A stretch of DNA of 64,000 nt. Source: Mycolicibacterium sp. CH28 (lineage in GTDB: Bacteria > Actinomycetota > Actinomycetes > Mycobacteriales > Mycobacteriaceae). The translations under genes and the position numbers were made by a program. The notes beneath the pieces were generated by a model. It saw only the letters and a program-made list of their open reading frames with translations, did not search any database and had not been told where the DNA came from. The DNA is taken from NCBI RefSeq assembly GCF_004745805.1, contig NZ_SRLQ01000018.1, positions 62,001 to 126,000 of the forward strand, given 5' to 3'. Position 1 is the first letter of the stretch, and the number at the start of each line of letters is the position of its first letter. Shown here one piece after another: positions 24,224 to 33,019 of the stretch.

Positions 24224-24607
24224 TCAGTCGCGAGCGAAGCCCAGTTCGACGATGGCGTCGGGGTGGTGATCACCGCCCTCGGCGAAGTCGATAGCGACAT
24301 GATCGAGCACACCACCGTGGAACGGGTTGGGCGAGGTGTAGTCGGCGGTCACCGAGTAGGCGACGCTGCGACCGGCAGAGACCGTCTGCATCGGGTCGAA
24401 GCCGGCCATCTGCATTCCGGCAAGCGATCCGACCACGTGGTCGTCGATGGTCAGCACGACGTCGCCGACCACACCGAAAGGGCGGAACAACTCCCACCGG
24501 TCGTGGCCGAACTTCGACCAGCCGGGGAGTCCCGGCGTCGCCGAAGTCGGTGGATGAACGGTATTGGCGAACCACCCGTCGTGCCAGATGCCACGGGTGC
24601 CCATCAT
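24224..24607 (-). pseudogene. Arylsulfatase 3' remnant with internal deletion
   Basis: The 127-residue frame starts MMGTRGIWHDGWFANTVH and continues to FGHDRWELF, a segment found deep inside type I arylsulfatases (after the catalytic domain). It then jumps to GDVVLTIDDHVVGSLAG and ends VELGFARD, the extreme C-terminus of the same family. From family knowledge the catalytic ~500 residues and roughly 100 more residues between DRWELF and GDVxLxIDD are missing. The ATG-ATG start is just internal methionines. The break abuts the 5'-truncated TetR gene, so one rearrangement probably damaged both. No function is expected. Confidence 0.75.
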
Positions 24608-25178
24608 GGCGCTCTTCGCCTCATGTGGCTACGCGGACACCACGATCAAGGACATCGCCGATGCCGCCGGCGTCACCGAACGAACCTTCTTCCGCTACTT
24701 CTCCGGCAAGGAAGCCCTACTGGTCCGCGACATCGAAGAGCTGCTGCCGGTTCTCGGCACCGAGATCAGGCAGCGGCCCGTCACCGAGACCCCACTGGAT
24801 GCCGTCGAGAATTCGCTGCTGGCCATGTTCGACCGACTCCGCGAGACCCGTCCCAACCTGTCCTGGTTGTTTCACGACGGCCCCCCCGGGCCCAAGCTGG
24901 CCAAGTCGACGCCGGGATTGCTGTTGAGCTTCGAGCAGGAGATCGTCGATGCGCTCACCGACCGCTTGCACCGCAGTGGCCATCAGGGCCCCGAGCAGGA
25001 GTTCGCCACCCAGGTCCTGGCGCGCTGCGCGGTGGCAGCGCTACGCAGCGCGGGAATCAGGCACTGGCAGTTGAGCCTGAATGCCGACGCACGCCCCGGC
25101 GAAGTCGAACTGATCCGGCGGGCGTTCGACATCCTGCGGCGAGGAGAATGGGGTCCGGCGCCGGCTCAACCCACATAG
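24606..25178 (+). CDS. TetR-family regulator, probably 5'-truncated
   Basis: TetR regulator with a complete HTH core (GYADTTIKDIADAAGVTERT, then FFRYFSGKEALLVRDI) and a full C-terminal domain ending DILRRGEWGPAPAQPT, 190 residues from the ATG at 24606. What is missing is the usual N-terminal helix 1 start (a stretch such as RxRILDAA before MALFASCGY). Upstream sequence in frame (MANHPSCQMPRVPI from 24564) is antisense arylsulfatase remnant, not TetR. The gene therefore seems to have lost its true start at the same junction. Whether the shortened protein can still bind DNA is doubtful. Confidence 0.7.
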   Translation: MALFASCGYADTTIKDIADAAGVTERTFFRYFSGKEALLVRDIEELLPVLGTEIRQRPVTETPLDAVENSLLAMFDRLRETRPNLSWLFHDGPPGPKLAKSTPGLLLSFEQEIVDALTDRLHRSGHQGPEQEFATQVLARCAVAALRSAGIRHWQLSLNADARPGEVELIRRAFDILRRGEWGPAPAQPT

Positions 25179-26707
25179 TCGAGCATGGTCATCATTCCCG
25201 CCTCCATGTGGTAGCCGTTGTGGCAGTGCAACATCCAGATTCCCGGGTTGTCGGCGACCAGCCTGACGGCCACGCTCTGCATCGGCTTGACGATGACGGT
25301 GTCCTTACGTGGCCCTGGCCGCCCGCCCGGTCCGATGACCTGAAAAGTGTGGCCGTGCAGATGCATCGGGTGCCACATCATGGTGGCGTTGGTGAACGTC
25401 AATGTCGCGTGCTCACCCCGGCGGACCGTCAGCGGTACCGTCTGGTCGAAGGTGCGGCCGTTGATCATCCAGGTGTAGCCCATCATCGACCCGGTGAGCC
25501 GGGCTGTCAGTGCGACATCGCCACTGCCCGAAGGCAATACAACCTGCGGGGCAGCGGTGAATGTGTCGACCGTCCCGACCCGCCCGTTGAGTTCCGGTGG
25601 GCGGAAGCCTGCGCTCGGAGCAGTGCCGGTGCCCGTCGACAGCAGTGCTCGCGCGACTGCGTTCTTGCCCTCGGCCGACGCCACCAACGGGAAGATGCCG
25701 TCACCGGCGGTGACGATGACGTCGTAGCGCTCGGCCATCCCGACTAGAAGCGCATCGACCTCGGTCGGCACGACGGGGAATCCGTCGGTATGTGTCACCG
25801 TCATCCGATGCCCGGCGAGCGCCACCCGGAACGCGGTGTCGGCCGCGGCGTTGATGATGCGGATACGAATACGTTGGCCCGGCTTGGCCGCGAATGTCGT
25901 TGGTGCAGCGGGTATCCGCCCGTTCACCAGGTAGTAGGGGTAGCTGACGTCGCCCCCGTCACCACCGAGCAGCCCGCTGGTCGCGCCGCCAGCGGGCGGT
26001 GGCATCGATCCCATCGGGCCCATACCTCCCATGCCCGGCATCCCGGGCATGCCGTGGCGTCCCGACATACCCGTCGACCGCAACTCGTCGAAGATCTGTT
26101 GCGGGCTGTTGCCCACTCCGGAGGTCCAATCGTCGAGGATGACGATCCACTCGGCGTCATAGCCGCCCGGTTCTGTGGGGTCGTCGATGATCACCGGCAG
26201 GTATAGCCCGTAGTCGGTGTCCAGTCCGGTGTGCGGGTGGGCCCAGTAGGTGCCCGCATAGGGAGAGCTGAACCGGTAGGTGAGGGTTGCCCCCGGGCCT
26301 ATGTTCGGTGTTGCCGGTGCGACGCCGTCCATGTCGTTGCGCAGCGCGATTCCATGCCAGTGCACCGAGGAGGGGTGGTCCAGCGCGTTGGTCACGCTGA
26401 CTGCCAGCTCGTCACCGACGTTTGCACGGAGCAGCGGCCCCGGAACGTGGTTGTCGTAGGCCAGCGTTCGGGCGATCGGGCCACCCAGGTCGATGTCGGC
26501 CGGTCCCGCTGTCAAGCTCCGGGTCACGGTCCGGCCGGTATGCGGGCGAGCCGCCTCGGCCGCGGCGATCGCGTCTCGACGTTGCGGGTTGCCCGCAATC
26601 GGTTCCGTGCGCCCGCTGCAGGCGACCAACGTGGCGCCACCGACGACGCTGGCCATCAGGAAGGTGCGGCGCGTCAGGGGGTGGGCGGTGCGCTGTGGTC
26701 GGTTCAT
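25166..26707 (-). CDS. mmcO: MmcO-type multicopper oxidase (Tat lipoprotein)
   Basis: 513-residue periplasmic/surface multicopper oxidase. The N-terminus has a Tat motif (LTRRTFLMAS, RR at 13-14) and a lipobox LVAC with Cys30. All four copper motifs are present: HWHG (116-119), HPH (157-159), HPMHLHGH and HCHNGYHMEAGM near the C-terminus. A Met/Gly/Pro-rich loop (GMPGMPGMGGMGPMGSMPPP) resembles copper-binding inserts of CueO-like enzymes. By memory the sequence is closely alike to M. tuberculosis MmcO (Rv0846c), which oxidises Cu(I) and protects from copper. A much longer open frame upstream is antisense to the MgtC-like gene and is not coding. Confidence 0.92.
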   Translation of the reverse strand: MNRPQRTAHPLTRRTFLMASVVGGATLVACSGRTEPIAGNPQRRDAIAAAEAARPHTGRTVTRSLTAGPADIDLGGPIARTLAYDNHVPGPLLRANVGDELAVSVTNALDHPSSVHWHGIALRNDMDGVAPATPNIGPGATLTYRFSSPYAGTYWAHPHTGLDTDYGLYLPVIIDDPTEPGGYDAEWIVILDDWTSGVGNSPQQIFDELRSTGMSGRHGMPGMPGMGGMGPMGSMPPPAGGATSGLLGGDGGDVSYPYYLVNGRIPAAPTTFAAKPGQRIRIRIINAAADTAFRVALAGHRMTVTHTDGFPVVPTEVDALLVGMAERYDVIVTAGDGIFPLVASAEGKNAVARALLSTGTGTAPSAGFRPPELNGRVGTVDTFTAAPQVVLPSGSGDVALTARLTGSMMGYTWMINGRTFDQTVPLTVRRGEHATLTFTNATMMWHPMHLHGHTFQVIGPGGRPGPRKDTVIVKPMQSVAVRLVADNPGIWMLHCHNGYHMEAGMMTMLDYVG

Positions 26708-26781
26708 CACCCCCAGCGTGGGTCGCACCGGCAGGGAATTTGATGGTCGTTGTGTGAAGATTTGCTCAAGAACGCGGCGGC

Positions 26782-28041
26782 TCAGGCCATGGTGACGGCC
26801 AGAGTCAGGGCCACCCCGAACACGACGGCGGGTGCGGCCATGCCGGCGATGAATCCGAGACCGAAGCGGCGACCGCCGGCGGTGAACGCCAGTACGGTCT
26901 TGACCAGCAGGTTGGAGCCGAGTGCCGCGGCGACGGCGATCAGCGCGGTGTCGACGGTGATGTCCCCCTTGGCGGCGAGGGTGGCGGCCGCCACCGATCC
27001 GGCGTGCGCATCGGCGAGACCTGCCGCGAACGCCGCCAGCACCGCCCCTTGGGGACCGAGCACGTCGGCGCCCCACCGTCCGACCAGCAGCGCGAAGGTC
27101 AGCACCGCGGCCAAGATCAGGGCAGGCCGCAGGGCGAACGGGCGGCTTCTCGCCGACTCGCCGCCCTCGCCCTCGCCCTCGCCGGCTCTGTCCGGATCGC
27201 TCTTGAGCGCCCCCCGGTAGACGAATGCGGCGATGCCCACCAACACGAGCATCGCCGCGGCGACGGGCAGCCACAGGCGACGCAGCACCTCGACGTCGAC
27301 GAGACCGATCACGACCAGCAGCTGCACGAACGTGGCCACGCTGGCCAACAGTGCGCTGGCCAGCGGCGCGCGCACATCGGCGGTGGTTCGGCTGGCCCGG
27401 CCCATCGAGGCGGTCGTCGCGCTCGCGGAGACGAACCCGCCGGCCAAACCGGTGACGAGCAGCCCGCGGCGCGGGCCCAGTGCCCGGACGCCGATGTAGC
27501 CCAGCCACCCGATACCGGTGAGCAGGACGACAAGCAGCCATACCTTGGCGGGATTGAGCACCCCGTAGGGCCCGATCTGCTGGTCGGGCAACAGCGGCAG
27601 GATCACGAACGCGACCACGAAGAACTTGATGGCGTCTTCGAGTTCGATCTCGCTGACGATGTCGCGGGCGAAGCGATGAATGCGGGCCTTGGAAACCAGC
27701 AGGACGACGACGACGACGGCGAGCGCCACGGCAAGGGCGGGTCGGGTGTAGGCCAGCGCCCCGAGGAGATAGGCGACGACGGCCGCGATCTCGGTGGTGG
27801 TGCCGGGGTCGTCGGCACTGGTGCGGAGGTAGGCCAGTGCCAGCAGTGCCCCGACCGCGAGTAGCCCGGCGGCCACTGCCCACTGACTGAAGCTTGCGGC
27901 GACGGCGCCGGCCAGCGACAGCAGCGCGAAGGAGCGGGAACCGGCCGGGATTTTGCGCGCGTGACTGCGCTCCCGCTCGAAACCGAGCAGCAGTCCGATG
28001 GCCAATGCCACCAGGAATGGCTGGATCAGTTGCCAGTTCAC
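26782..28041 (-). CDS. MgtC/SapB-family membrane protein with DUF4010 domain
   Basis: 419-residue polytopic membrane protein. The N-terminal third has MgtC/SapB character (FLVALAIGLLLGFERERSH ... AGSRSFALLSLAGAVAASF) and the C-terminal part is a DUF4010-type domain, with about a dozen hydrophobic segments in total. A short acidic low-complexity loop (GEGEGEGGES) separates the two halves and corresponds to a hexanucleotide repeat. The GTG at 28041 follows GAGGAG. Transport or magnesium-stress roles are associated with the family, but the molecular function is unsettled. It lies on the same strand 74 bp upstream of the copper oxidase. Confidence 0.87.
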   Translation of the reverse strand: MNWQLIQPFLVALAIGLLLGFERERSHARKIPAGSRSFALLSLAGAVAASFSQWAVAAGLLAVGALLALAYLRTSADDPGTTTEIAAVVAYLLGALAYTRPALAVALAVVVVVLLVSKARIHRFARDIVSEIELEDAIKFFVVAFVILPLLPDQQIGPYGVLNPAKVWLLVVLLTGIGWLGYIGVRALGPRRGLLVTGLAGGFVSASATTASMGRASRTTADVRAPLASALLASVATFVQLLVVIGLVDVEVLRRLWLPVAAAMLVLVGIAAFVYRGALKSDPDRAGEGEGEGGESARSRPFALRPALILAAVLTFALLVGRWGADVLGPQGAVLAAFAAGLADAHAGSVAAATLAAKGDITVDTALIAVAAALGSNLLVKTVLAFTAGGRRFGLGFIAGMAAPAVVFGVALTLAVTMA

Positions 28042-28257
28042 CCCGAACTCCTCTTTGCCGTTCCGGTCGCACCATCTCAGGGCCGATCCGTGTTGTCGTC
28101 GCCCACGCTATTCTGCTCCGACAGGGGCTCGGGAGATCGTCAGCGAAATCCGGATGGGGCGCGGCCCAGCGCGCCACTACAGCAAGGAATTGCCCTGGCG
28201 ATAAATCAGTCGATCCGGTCGGTGTCGCTCGTATGTCACGTCGATGCGGATCGCCGG

Positions 28258-29361
28258 TCAGGCACGGCGCAGCGAATCGCCAACGGTCAGGCCGAACTTG
28301 GCCCTCGGGTATGAGACGCCGTTGACCTGTATTTGAAGGTAGTGCGTTCCTGGGTAGTAGCGCCGCGTCGTGATCGGCGCAAAGCTGTGACGCCGGACGA
28401 TCGACCACTCGGCTCCGGGCTCGAGAATGTGCTTCGAGAGTTTGAACACCTTTGCCCCATGGGATCCGTTGGCCCGAAGGAAATGTAGGCAATAGTCCAC
28501 GAGGTAGGCGGCCGGACGTTGTCCCGTGTTCGTGATAGTGCAGTCGAATTCGAGACTCTCGCCGATGGCGACCAACTCTGTCCGCACTACGGGTCCTGCG
28601 ACGCGTACGGGCGTGTCGGCGGAGTACCCGAATAGTCCCAGAGCTCCCGGGTGCCCCTTCTTCACGAGCGTGCGCAATCCATGACGGAGGACCCACCCGG
28701 TGTGCACGCCGGGATTGTCCAACCATCGAGTGGCGACGGCGACGGCCAGGTCCGGATGATCATGGCTGATGTCGTTGAGGTGGTTGGCCACCGAGCGTCG
28801 TACGTATTCGGACTCATCGCGATACAGGGCGTCGAGGATCGGCAGCGTCGGTCGGGGATCCGCGGTCAGGCCGGGAACCCGAACAGCCCACGGCAATCGG
28901 GGTCGAGTGGACTCGCTCGCAAGGCGTCGGACGTGGGCATCGGGATGACGCGTCCAGGATTGGGCCACCGAAAGTGTGCGGTCCTGGGCAACCCGCAAGA
29001 ACGGGCGAACGGCCGTCTCCGCGGTCAGTCGCGGCGTCAGGTCAGCCAGGAGCCCAAGTGCGGGTTCAACGAACTCGATGCCGCGAACAGCGACCGCCTC
29101 GGTGACCGGGAAGATCATCCAACCCGCGAACTCCTCGTCATCGAGCGCGCTACGCAGTAGCGCAGCGAACGAGTCGAAGTCCGCGGGTAGGTCGGAAAGA
29201 AGAGCGTCACGGATCAATCCGACACGTTCCGAGAATCGGAGACCGGACAGTTCGGTGCGGCATGCGAGCAGCCGCGGAACCGGCCCCACGTGCGCCCGTG
29301 CCAGACAGTCGGCCAGCCCCTCGACCGTCCGCGGGTTCAACAGTTCGTCCGCTGTAGGCAC
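28258..29361 (-). CDS. AlkC-like DNA alkylation repair protein with C-terminal Ig-like domain
   Basis: 367-residue HEAT-like repeat protein of the AlkC/AlkD DNA glycosylase superfamily. The repeat region (about 30-250) includes SWTRHPDAHVRRLASESTRP, YRDESEYVRRSVANHLNDIS and VLRHGLRTLVKKGHPGALGL. The last ~100 residues (VRVAGPVVRTELVAIGESLE ... YYPGTHYLQIQVNGVSYPRA) form a beta-rich Ig-like domain, the mark of the AlkC group, which excises methylated bases such as 3-methylcytosine and 1-methyladenine in characterised members. The ATG at 29361 gives MPTADELLNPRTVEGLAD. Glycosylase activity is inferred from family. Confidence 0.83.
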   Translation of the reverse strand: MPTADELLNPRTVEGLADCLARAHVGPVPRLLACRTELSGLRFSERVGLIRDALLSDLPADFDSFAALLRSALDDEEFAGWMIFPVTEAVAVRGIEFVEPALGLLADLTPRLTAETAVRPFLRVAQDRTLSVAQSWTRHPDAHVRRLASESTRPRLPWAVRVPGLTADPRPTLPILDALYRDESEYVRRSVANHLNDISHDHPDLAVAVATRWLDNPGVHTGWVLRHGLRTLVKKGHPGALGLFGYSADTPVRVAGPVVRTELVAIGESLEFDCTITNTGQRPAAYLVDYCLHFLRANGSHGAKVFKLSKHILEPGAEWSIVRRHSFAPITTRRYYPGTHYLQIQVNGVSYPRAKFGLTVGDSLRRA

Positions 29362-29388
29362 GGCACTCCCCTCTTTGGCGTCCTGGGC

Positions 29389-29682
29389 TTATGCGGTGTG
29401 CAGGACGGTCGCGTGCCGCATCTCGTGGACGTCACCGATCTCCCGGAAGAACTCCTGCACGCGACCCTCCTCTGGCATCTCCCGCGCCGCACGCTCGGCG
29501 GCTTCCGGCGAGGCCCAGATCAGAAAGTCCATCAGTGATCCGTCGTCGGATTGGGCGAGGTAGGCACCCAGGAAGTCGCTGCCGTAACGCTCCTCGAGAA
29601 CCGCCACCAGCCGTCCACGAGCCGCCACCAGGGCGTCCGGGTCGGCGGCCTCGAATCGCACGTACTCAACTGTGTTACCCAC
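29389..29682 (-). CDS. Small ABM-fold (dimeric alpha/beta barrel) protein
   Basis: 97-residue protein beginning VGNTVEYVRFEAADPDALVA, with the alternating strand-helix pattern of the antibiotic-biosynthesis-monooxygenase/dimeric alpha-beta-barrel fold and DFLIWASPEAAERAAREMPE in the second half. The GTG at 29682 has GGAGG 7 nt upstream; the in-frame GTG at 29688 is too near that site. It is divergent from the CGNR regulator and shares its operator region, so it is probably induced by that regulator's ligand. Catalytic role is uncertain: many members are simple stress-response or cofactor-independent oxygenases. Confidence 0.75.
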   Translation of the reverse strand: MGNTVEYVRFEAADPDALVAARGRLVAVLEERYGSDFLGAYLAQSDDGSLMDFLIWASPEAAERAAREMPEEGRVQEFFREIGDVHEMRHATVLHTA

Positions 29683-29700
29683 GGTCACCCTCCAGCAGAA

Positions 29701-29747
29701 TTGTCACGGTTTCAGTTTCATAAGACCGTGACAAAGTATCACGGTTT
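29701..29747. promoter_or_regulatory. Three-box operator between ABM and CGNR genes
   Basis: TTGTCACGGT (29701-29710) and ACCGTGACAA (29725-29734) form a perfect 10-bp inverted repeat with a 14-bp spacer. A third box TCACGGTTT (29739-29747) is in direct orientation to the first. The array fills the gap between the two divergent starts and is the clearest operator in the window. Binding by the CGNR protein is inferred from position. Confidence 0.75.
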
Positions 29748-29768
29748 TGCGGTCCTGTATCCGTTAGG

Positions 29769-30326
29769 GTGGGACGCGTGATCCGTGACGTGGACGAGAT
29801 GGCGTGGATCGGGGAAGGTCGCGCGCTCGACCTGGCGAATACCGTGATCGTCGCGCCGAGCCGCAGTGCGGACCTCGACTTCTTCGCCGATCCCGCACTG
29901 ACGGCACGGTGGCGGCAGCACGTGTCGGATGGTCGACTGGCCCAGATGCCGCTGGACCGGCTCGTCGAGCTGCGCGCCGTCGTACGCGAGGCCCTCGACT
30001 CGGCCGACAACCCTGAGGCGTTGTCACCACAGCTACGTGCACGGATCAACGCGCTAGCGGCCGACGCGCCATCAGTGCTCGAACTCGATGAATTCGGCGT
30101 CCTCCACCAGGTCGATCGCGGGGGCCCGGTCGAAGCGGAAGTAGCACGAGAAACTCTGCAGCTCCTAGCCGCGACCGATGCCTTCACCGTCCGCCGTTGC
30201 CCAGCACCCAGTTGCGGCATGTTTTTCGTTCCGCGCAGAAGGAACCAGAGCTGGTGCACCGAGCGATGCGGGTCCCGCGCCCGATCAAACCGCCGACATC
30301 ACCGAGGCGGGGGCCTCGGTGGATAG
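29769..30326 (+). CDS. CGNR zinc-finger regulator
   Basis: 185-residue regulator of the CGNR (ABATE plus zinc finger) family. The N-terminal ABATE-like region includes GEGRALDLANTVIVA; the C-terminal treble-clef zinc finger reads RRCPAPSCGMFFVPRRRNQS then WCTERCGSRARSNRR, where the usual CGNR is CGSR. Starts at GTG 29769 or GTG 29778 are both possible. Family members act as ligand-responsive regulators of neighbouring genes. The divergent ABM-fold gene and the perfect repeats in between make autoregulation and control of that gene likely. Confidence 0.85.
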   Translation: MGRVIRDVDEMAWIGEGRALDLANTVIVAPSRSADLDFFADPALTARWRQHVSDGRLAQMPLDRLVELRAVVREALDSADNPEALSPQLRARINALAADAPSVLELDEFGVLHQVDRGGPVEAEVARETLQLLAATDAFTVRRCPAPSCGMFFVPRRRNQSWCTERCGSRARSNRRHHRGGGLGG

Positions 30327-30344
30327 GCTGTAGCGGTATCTCCC

Positions 30345-32885
30345 ATGACCGCCTCCGCCTCCTTGCTCGGTGATCCGGGCGACCTGTCCACCCTGCGGGC
30401 CATCGGCTCCGACCCCGATCGACTGTTCACCGCCTTCGCGGATTGGGCCGAGGCAGCCGGAACGACGCTGTACCCGGCTCAAGAAGAGGCACTGATCGAG
30501 TTGGTCAGTGGCGCGAACGTCGTCCTTGCCACCCCGACCGGATCGGGAAAGTCCCTGGTGGCCTCCGGCGCACTGTATGCGGCGCTGGCAGCCGGACGGC
30601 GCAGCTACTACACCGCACCGATCAAGGCGCTGGTGAGCGAGAAGTTCTTCGCGCTGTGCGAGATTTTCGGGGCCATCAACGTCGGCATGCTCACCGGCGA
30701 TGCGGCAGTCAACGCGGATGCCCCGATCATCGCCTGCACCGCCGAGATCCTGGCCAACATCGCGCTGCGCGAAGGTGCAGAAGCCGATATCGGCCTCGTG
30801 GTCATGGACGAGTTCCACTTCTACGGCGACCCCGACCGCGGCTGGGCTTGGCAGGTGCCCCTGCTGGAACTACCGCACGCCCAGTTCCTGTTGATGTCGG
30901 CCACGCTCGGCGACGTCACATTCCTGCGCGATGACCTCACCCGGCGCACGGGCCGCCCAACGGCTCTGGTCGCTAACGCTCAGCGGCCCGTCCCGCTGTT
31001 CTACTCCTATGCGACCACACCCATGCACGAGACGATCGCCGACCTGCTCGAGACCAAGCGCGCCCCGATCTACATCGTGCACTTCACCCAGGCCTCGGCA
31101 TTGGAACGGGCGCAGGCGCTGATGAGCGTCAACGTGAGCACCAAAGACGAAAAGGCCGCGATCGCCGATCTGATTGGCGCGTTTCGGTTTTCGACGGCCT
31201 TTGGTTCGACGCTGTCGCGACTGGTCCGGCACGGTATCGGCGTACACCACGCCGGGATGCTGCCCAAATACCGGCGGCTGACCGAGCAACTCGCCCAGGC
31301 CGGCCTGCTCAAGGTCATCTGCGGAACCGACACCTTGGGTGTCGGTATCAACGTCCCGATCCGGACGGTCCTGTTCTCTGCGTTGTCGAAGTACGACGGG
31401 ACTCGCACCCGGCTACTCAATGCCCGCGAATTCCACCAGATCGCCGGGCGGGCCGGGCGAGCCGGCTATGACACCGCCGGCTCCGTCGTCGTGCAGGCAC
31501 CCGACCACGAGGTGGAGAACCTCAAGCAGTTCGCCAAGGTCGCCGACGATCCGAAGAAGCGTCGAAAACTGGTGCGCCGCAAGGTCCCCGAGGGCATGGT
31601 GCCGTGGAGCGAGTCCACCATGACCCGGCTGGTCGATGCCACCCCGGAACCACTGACCAGCAACATGCGGGTGTCGACGGCAATGATTCTCGACGTCGTC
31701 GACCGCCCCGGCGACCCGTTCGTCGCCATGCGCCGGCTGCTCACCGACAACCACGAGCCGCGCAAGCGGCAGCTGCAGCACATCAGGGAGGCCATCGGCA
31801 TCGCCCGCTCGCTGCTGCAGGCCGGGGTGCTCGAGCGGCTCGACGAACCGCAGGCCGACGGGCGCCGTTACCGGTTGACCGTGGACCTGCCACCGGATTT
31901 CGCCCTCAACCAGCCGCTGTCGACATTCGCGCTCGCCGCGGTCGGGGTCCTCGACCCTGCATCGGAAACTTTTGCGCTGGACGTGGTTTCGGTGATCGAG
32001 GCAACGCTGGAAGATCCCCGCCAGATCCTGGCGGCACAGCTGAACAAGGCCAGGGGCGAAGCTGTGGCCGCAATGAAGGCCGACGGTATCGAGTACGACG
32101 AGCGGATCGAACTGCTCGACGATGTCACCTACCCCAAACCGCTCGATGAGCTCCTCGGCCACACCTTCGAGGTCTACCTGCGAAGCAATCCCTGGGCAGC
32201 CGACGCCCGACTGTCCCCCAAATCCGTTGTCCGCGAAATGTGGGAGCGGGCGTTCACGTTCCGGGAGTTCGTCAGCGTCTACGGCCTGACCCGCTCCGAG
32301 GGAGCGGTGCTGCGCTACCTCTCCGACGCCTTCAAGGCGCTGCGGTCCTCGGTGCCGGCCTCTGCCCGGACCGAGGAGTTCACCGACATCGTCGAGTGGC
32401 TCGGCGAACTGGTACGTCAGGTGGATTCCAGCCTGCTCGACGAGTGGGAGCAGCTGACCAGCCCCGACCAGCCGCACGATGCCCCGGTGGCGGTGCCGGC
32501 CCGGCCACGCCCGCTCACTGGAAACGAGCGCGCGTTCACCGCCATGGTCCGCAACGCGCTGTTTCGGCGGGTGCAGCTGTTCGCCCGGCACCGCTGGCAT
32601 GACCTCGGTGAGCTCGACGGCGGCTCCGGCTGGACCTCCCAGCGCTGGGAGGAGGTCGGGCTCGACTATTTCGCCGAGCACGACGACCTGGGCACCGGTG
32701 CAGACGCCCGTGGCCCCGCGCTGCTGATCATCGACCGGCAGCCCGGGGTGTGGCGGGTGCGCCAGATTCTCGACGACCCGGCGGGCGACCACGACTGGGG
32801 TATCGAGGTGGAAGTGGACCTGGAGGCCTCCGACGAGGCCGGGACCGCCGTGTTGCGGGTGGCCGACGCCGGTCGCCTCGACTAG
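30345..32885 (+). CDS. Ski2-like DEAD/DEAH-box helicase with DUF3516
   Basis: 846-residue ATP-dependent helicase. Motif I is ATPTGSGKS (62-70), motif II MDEFHFYG (DEFH 155-158), motif III MSATLG, and motif VI HQIAGRAGRAGYD; the helicase C domain includes GIGVHHAGMLPKYRRLTEQL. The C-terminal half (from about residue 400) matches the DUF3516 extension found on actinobacterial Ski2-like proteins. It probably unwinds RNA or DNA in RNA turnover or repair; the exact substrate is not known. It starts 18 bp after the CGNR gene but its length and type suggest an independent housekeeping role. Confidence 0.9.
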   Translation: MTASASLLGDPGDLSTLRAIGSDPDRLFTAFADWAEAAGTTLYPAQEEALIELVSGANVVLATPTGSGKSLVASGALYAALAAGRRSYYTAPIKALVSEKFFALCEIFGAINVGMLTGDAAVNADAPIIACTAEILANIALREGAEADIGLVVMDEFHFYGDPDRGWAWQVPLLELPHAQFLLMSATLGDVTFLRDDLTRRTGRPTALVANAQRPVPLFYSYATTPMHETIADLLETKRAPIYIVHFTQASALERAQALMSVNVSTKDEKAAIADLIGAFRFSTAFGSTLSRLVRHGIGVHHAGMLPKYRRLTEQLAQAGLLKVICGTDTLGVGINVPIRTVLFSALSKYDGTRTRLLNAREFHQIAGRAGRAGYDTAGSVVVQAPDHEVENLKQFAKVADDPKKRRKLVRRKVPEGMVPWSESTMTRLVDATPEPLTSNMRVSTAMILDVVDRPGDPFVAMRRLLTDNHEPRKRQLQHIREAIGIARSLLQAGVLERLDEPQADGRRYRLTVDLPPDFALNQPLSTFALAAVGVLDPASETFALDVVSVIEATLEDPRQILAAQLNKARGEAVAAMKADGIEYDERIELLDDVTYPKPLDELLGHTFEVYLRSNPWAADARLSPKSVVREMWERAFTFREFVSVYGLTRSEGAVLRYLSDAFKALRSSVPASARTEEFTDIVEWLGELVRQVDSSLLDEWEQLTSPDQPHDAPVAVPARPRPLTGNERAFTAMVRNALFRRVQLFARHRWHDLGELDGGSGWTSQRWEEVGLDYFAEHDDLGTGADARGPALLIIDRQPGVWRVRQILDDPAGDHDWGIEVEVDLEASDEAGTAVLRVADAGRLD

Positions 32886-33019
32886 CCCCGCGCCTGGTCA
32901 GGCCGGTGCGCGAAAGTTCCTTAGCAGATTCATGGCCAAGCCGACTGTCTACCTCAGCTTCGAGGAGGAGGCTGGGTGCTAACGGAACAACCGTGAAGCT
33001 CTGTGAAAGGGCGCTGGTA

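Noticed and set aside
23897..25747. 616-codon plus-strand frame
   Set aside because: Spans several genes on both strands (YkuD, arylsulfatase remnant, TetR, copper oxidase) and has no protein-family character.
26020..26060. CATGCCCGGCATCCCGGGCATGCCG palindromic stretch
   Set aside because: It encodes the Met/Pro/Gly copper loop of the oxidase; the symmetry follows from the codon repeat and not from an operator or terminator.
27165..27190. CCCTCG hexamer repeat
   Set aside because: In-frame coding repeat for a Gly-Glu loop in the MgtC-like protein; no frame effect.
26708..28726. Long upstream extension of the copper oxidase frame
   Set aside because: Runs antisense-like across the MgtC-type gene in another frame; the Tat lipoprotein start at 26707 is decisive.
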